DNA from: Flavobacteriaceae bacterium
GTDB lineage: Bacteria > Bacteroidota > Bacteroidia > Flavobacteriales > Flavobacteriaceae
Reading direction: 5' to 3'
Length of the DNA stretch: 64,000 nt
Assembly (NCBI GenBank): GCA_947446865.1
Contig: CANFHX010000012.1
Location: forward strand, 1 to 64,000
The notes under the pieces are model-generated. The model made no database searches. It was not told the origin of the DNA and worked only from the letters and a program-made list of their open reading frames with translations. Below are positions 62,497 to 64,000 of the stretch, one piece after another (the stretch's first letter is position 1; every line of letters begins with the position of its first letter). Both the position numbers and the translations under genes were made by a program.

Positions 62497-63912
62497 TTAT
62501 AGTTTATTGATATCAAAATAGGTTTCGGCATTTTTATAACAAATTGCTTCCACCATGGCTCCAATATGTTTTGTGTTATTTGGTAGTTCACCTTTTTCCA
62601 TTTCATCTCCAAGAACATTGCATAAAATGCGTCTAAAATATTCGTGTCTCGGAAAAGAAAGAAAACTTCTAGAGTCAGTAACCATTCCAACAAATCGGCT
62701 TAATAAACCAAAGTTGGAAAGCACATTTAATTGTTTTTCCATGCCGTCTTTTTGGTCTAAAAACCACCAAGCAGCACCATATTGCATTTTGCCTGCTACT
62801 TTGCCATCATTAAAATTGGCCGCCATTGCAGCAAACATTTCGCTATCTCTTGGGTTCAAATTGTATACAATGGTTTTGGTTAGTCCGTTACATTGGCTTA
62901 AACGTCCAAAGAACTTGCTCATGTTATCGGCCATATTCAAATCGCCAAGCGAATCAAATCCTTGATCGGGACCAATATCTTGTAGCATTTTGGCATTGTT
63001 ATTTCGTATTGCTCCAACATGAAATTGTTGCGCCCAAGATTTGGCATTATTCATCAAAGCTAATTCAAATAAAACAGCCGATTTGTATTTATTGATTTCT
63101 AAAACAGAAACTACTTCTCCTTTTAATGCTTTTTCAAATATGGCGTTTACTTCTGTAGAAGTATATTCCTCTCCGTAGAAATTAGCATGACCATGATCGG
63201 AAATACGGCATCCCATTTCGTGAAAGAAATCGTGACGCTCTTGAAGTGCTTTTATTAAACTTGGAAAATTAGTAACGGGATAGCCAACTGTTTTTTCTAA
63301 TTTCAGAATCCAATCTATAAAGGCTTGCCCTTTCTCCATTTCGGATGCTTTATCCGGACGGAAGGAAGGCAAAACGGCTATTTCAAAATTATCTTCTTTT
63401 ATTTTTTGGTGGTACTGCAAATCATCCGTAGGATCATCGGTAGTTCCTACCACTTTTACATTCATTTTTCGAAGTAAATTCTTAACGCTGTATTCTGGTT
63501 TTTTTAATAATTCCGAACCTTGTTTGTAAATACTTTCGGCAGAATCTGCATCTAATAAAGTAGTGATTCCAAAATAGTTTTTTAATTCCAAATGGGTCCA
63601 ATGGTACAACGGATTTCGTAAAGTATACGGAACCGTTTCTGCCCATTTGGTAAACTTTTCAAAATCGGTTGCGTTGCCCGTAATGAACTTTTCGTCCACG
63701 CCATTGGCACGCATGGCTCTGTATTTATAGTGATCGCCATCAATCCAAATCTGTGCTAGATTTTCAAATTGTCTATCTTCTGCAATGTCTTTTGGTGATA
63801 AATGGCAGTGGTAATCAAAGATGGGTTGCTTTTTTGCAAAATCATGGTACAGCGTTCTAGCCGCTTCACTATGTAGCAGAAAATCCTCCGTAATAAATAT
63901 TTTATCCGACAT
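62497..63912 (-). CDS. uxaC: Uronate isomerase (glucuronate/galacturonate isomerase)
   Basis: This 471-residue cytoplasmic enzyme converts D-glucuronate to D-fructuronate or D-galacturonate to D-tagaturonate. The amidohydrolase-fold sequence is full length: FDYHCHLSPKDIAEDRQFEN (metal-binding His-x-His), NPLYHWTHLELKNYFGI, VVGTTDDPTDDLQYH, FRPDKASEMEKG, FHVGAIRNNN and GMVTDSRSFLSFPRHEYFRR. It shows that the locus handles saturated uronate, complementing KduI/KduD. It follows the partial upstream gene by nine bases and precedes exuT. Confidence 0.96.
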   Translation of the reverse strand: MSDKIFITEDFLLHSEAARTLYHDFAKKQPIFDYHCHLSPKDIAEDRQFENLAQIWIDGDHYKYRAMRANGVDEKFITGNATDFEKFTKWAETVPYTLRNPLYHWTHLELKNYFGITTLLDADSAESIYKQGSELLKKPEYSVKNLLRKMNVKVVGTTDDPTDDLQYHQKIKEDNFEIAVLPSFRPDKASEMEKGQAFIDWILKLEKTVGYPVTNFPSLIKALQERHDFFHEMGCRISDHGHANFYGEEYTSTEVNAIFEKALKGEVVSVLEINKYKSAVLFELALMNNAKSWAQQFHVGAIRNNNAKMLQDIGPDQGFDSLGDLNMADNMSKFFGRLSQCNGLTKTIVYNLNPRDSEMFAAMAANFNDGKVAGKMQYGAAWWFLDQKDGMEKQLNVLSNFGLLSRFVGMVTDSRSFLSFPRHEYFRRILCNVLGDEMEKGELPNNTKHIGAMVEAICYKNAETYFDINKL

Positions 63913-63921
63913 AAATTAGTT

Positions 63922-64000
63922 TTAAAAAAGACTTTTTTCAATTCCCATTTCCAAACCACGCAACTCCGCAAGACCTCTTAAACGGCCAATTCCAGAATAA
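63922..64000 (-). CDS. C-terminal end of an unidentified gene upstream of uxaC (partial)
   Basis: Only the last 25 codons are inside the window, reading YSGIGRLRGLAELRGLEMGI then EKSLF and a TAA stop. The peptide is too short to name. Position suggests another uronate-pathway gene (a fructuronate reductase, mannonate dehydratase or KDG kinase would be expected), but the sequence itself does not show this. It ends nine bases before the uxaC ATG, so the two genes are probably co-transcribed. Confidence 0.55.
   Translation of the reverse strand, partial: YSGIGRLRGLAELRGLEMGIEKSLF

Noticed and set aside
62555..62965. 136-codon plus-strand frame
   Set aside because: It is antisense to uxaC, whose protein is full length and strongly conserved.
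23824..64000. Locus considered as an alginate or classical ulvan PUL
   Set aside because: Alginate loci do not need five sulfatases and usually have PL7/PL17. Ulvan loci are expected to include PL24/25/28/40-type lyases and rhamnose catabolism. Neither pattern is seen, although the locus may continue beyond the window.

Overview
The window looks like a chromosomal segment of a Flavobacterium-like member of the Bacteroidota. The base composition is AT-rich. Several genes carry signal peptides plus type IX secretion (T9SS) C-terminal tails, there is a SusC/SusD pair, and promoters of the Bacteroidota type (TTG, a 17-23 base spacer, then TAnnTTTG) precede the adhesin, tRNA, idi and msr genes. 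Nearly all genes are on the minus strand. All functions below are inferred from the translated sequence and remembered family features; no database search was run.

Region 1 (1-17.6 kb): three very large secreted or surface proteins. These are a PKD-like repeat protein cut by the window edge, a 2823-residue MBG/YDG-repeat protein ending in a dockerin-like EF-hand pair, and a 1328-residue PKD-like protein with a T9SS tail. The spacers hold a 21-bp tandem repeat, a perfect 28-bp palindrome, two near-identical GAGG-type terminators and clear promoters.

Region 2 (17.6-23.7 kb): tRNA-Thr(UGU) and ordinary metabolism or stress genes. These are a small conserved hypothetical protein, mannose-6-phosphate isomerase, a BCP peroxiredoxin, a 6-pyruvoyltetrahydropterin synthase-type protein, isopentenyl diphosphate isomerase, a fused MsrB-MsrA lipoprotein, and an aldehyde dehydrogenase of the NADP-dependent GAPDH type.

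Region 3 (23.8 kb to the right edge): a large polysaccharide utilisation locus (PUL). Its central operon (54874 down to 34581) has 14 tightly packed genes. They encode an unsaturated uronyl hydrolase (GH88), a GH2 glycosidase with an N-x-K-G motif, two alginate-lyase-fold proteins, five S1 sulfatases, two beta-helix proteins (one a PL6 lyase), a formylglycine-generating enzyme that would activate the sulfatases, a cupin and a DUF1961 protein. Right of it are a hybrid two-component regulator, another beta-helix protein, an ExuT-type hexuronate transporter, uronate isomerase and the end of one more gene. Left of it are a membrane AraC-type regulator, two small overlapping genes, SusC/SusD, KduI, KduD and a DUF4861 protein.

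Working model: surface T9SS-exported lyases cut a sulfated uronic-acid-rich polymer and SusCD imports the fragments. Periplasmic sulfatases, lyases, GH2 and GH88 reduce them to uronate and unsaturated uronate. ExuT carries uronates into the cytoplasm. KduI/KduD handle the unsaturated uronate and UxaC handles the saturated glucuronate, both leading to 2-keto-3-deoxygluconate. The exact glycan cannot be read from the sequence. Chondroitin/dermatan-sulfate-like, glucuronan-like or ulvan-like polymers are all possible, but no rhamnose or N-acetylhexosamine catabolic genes are in view.
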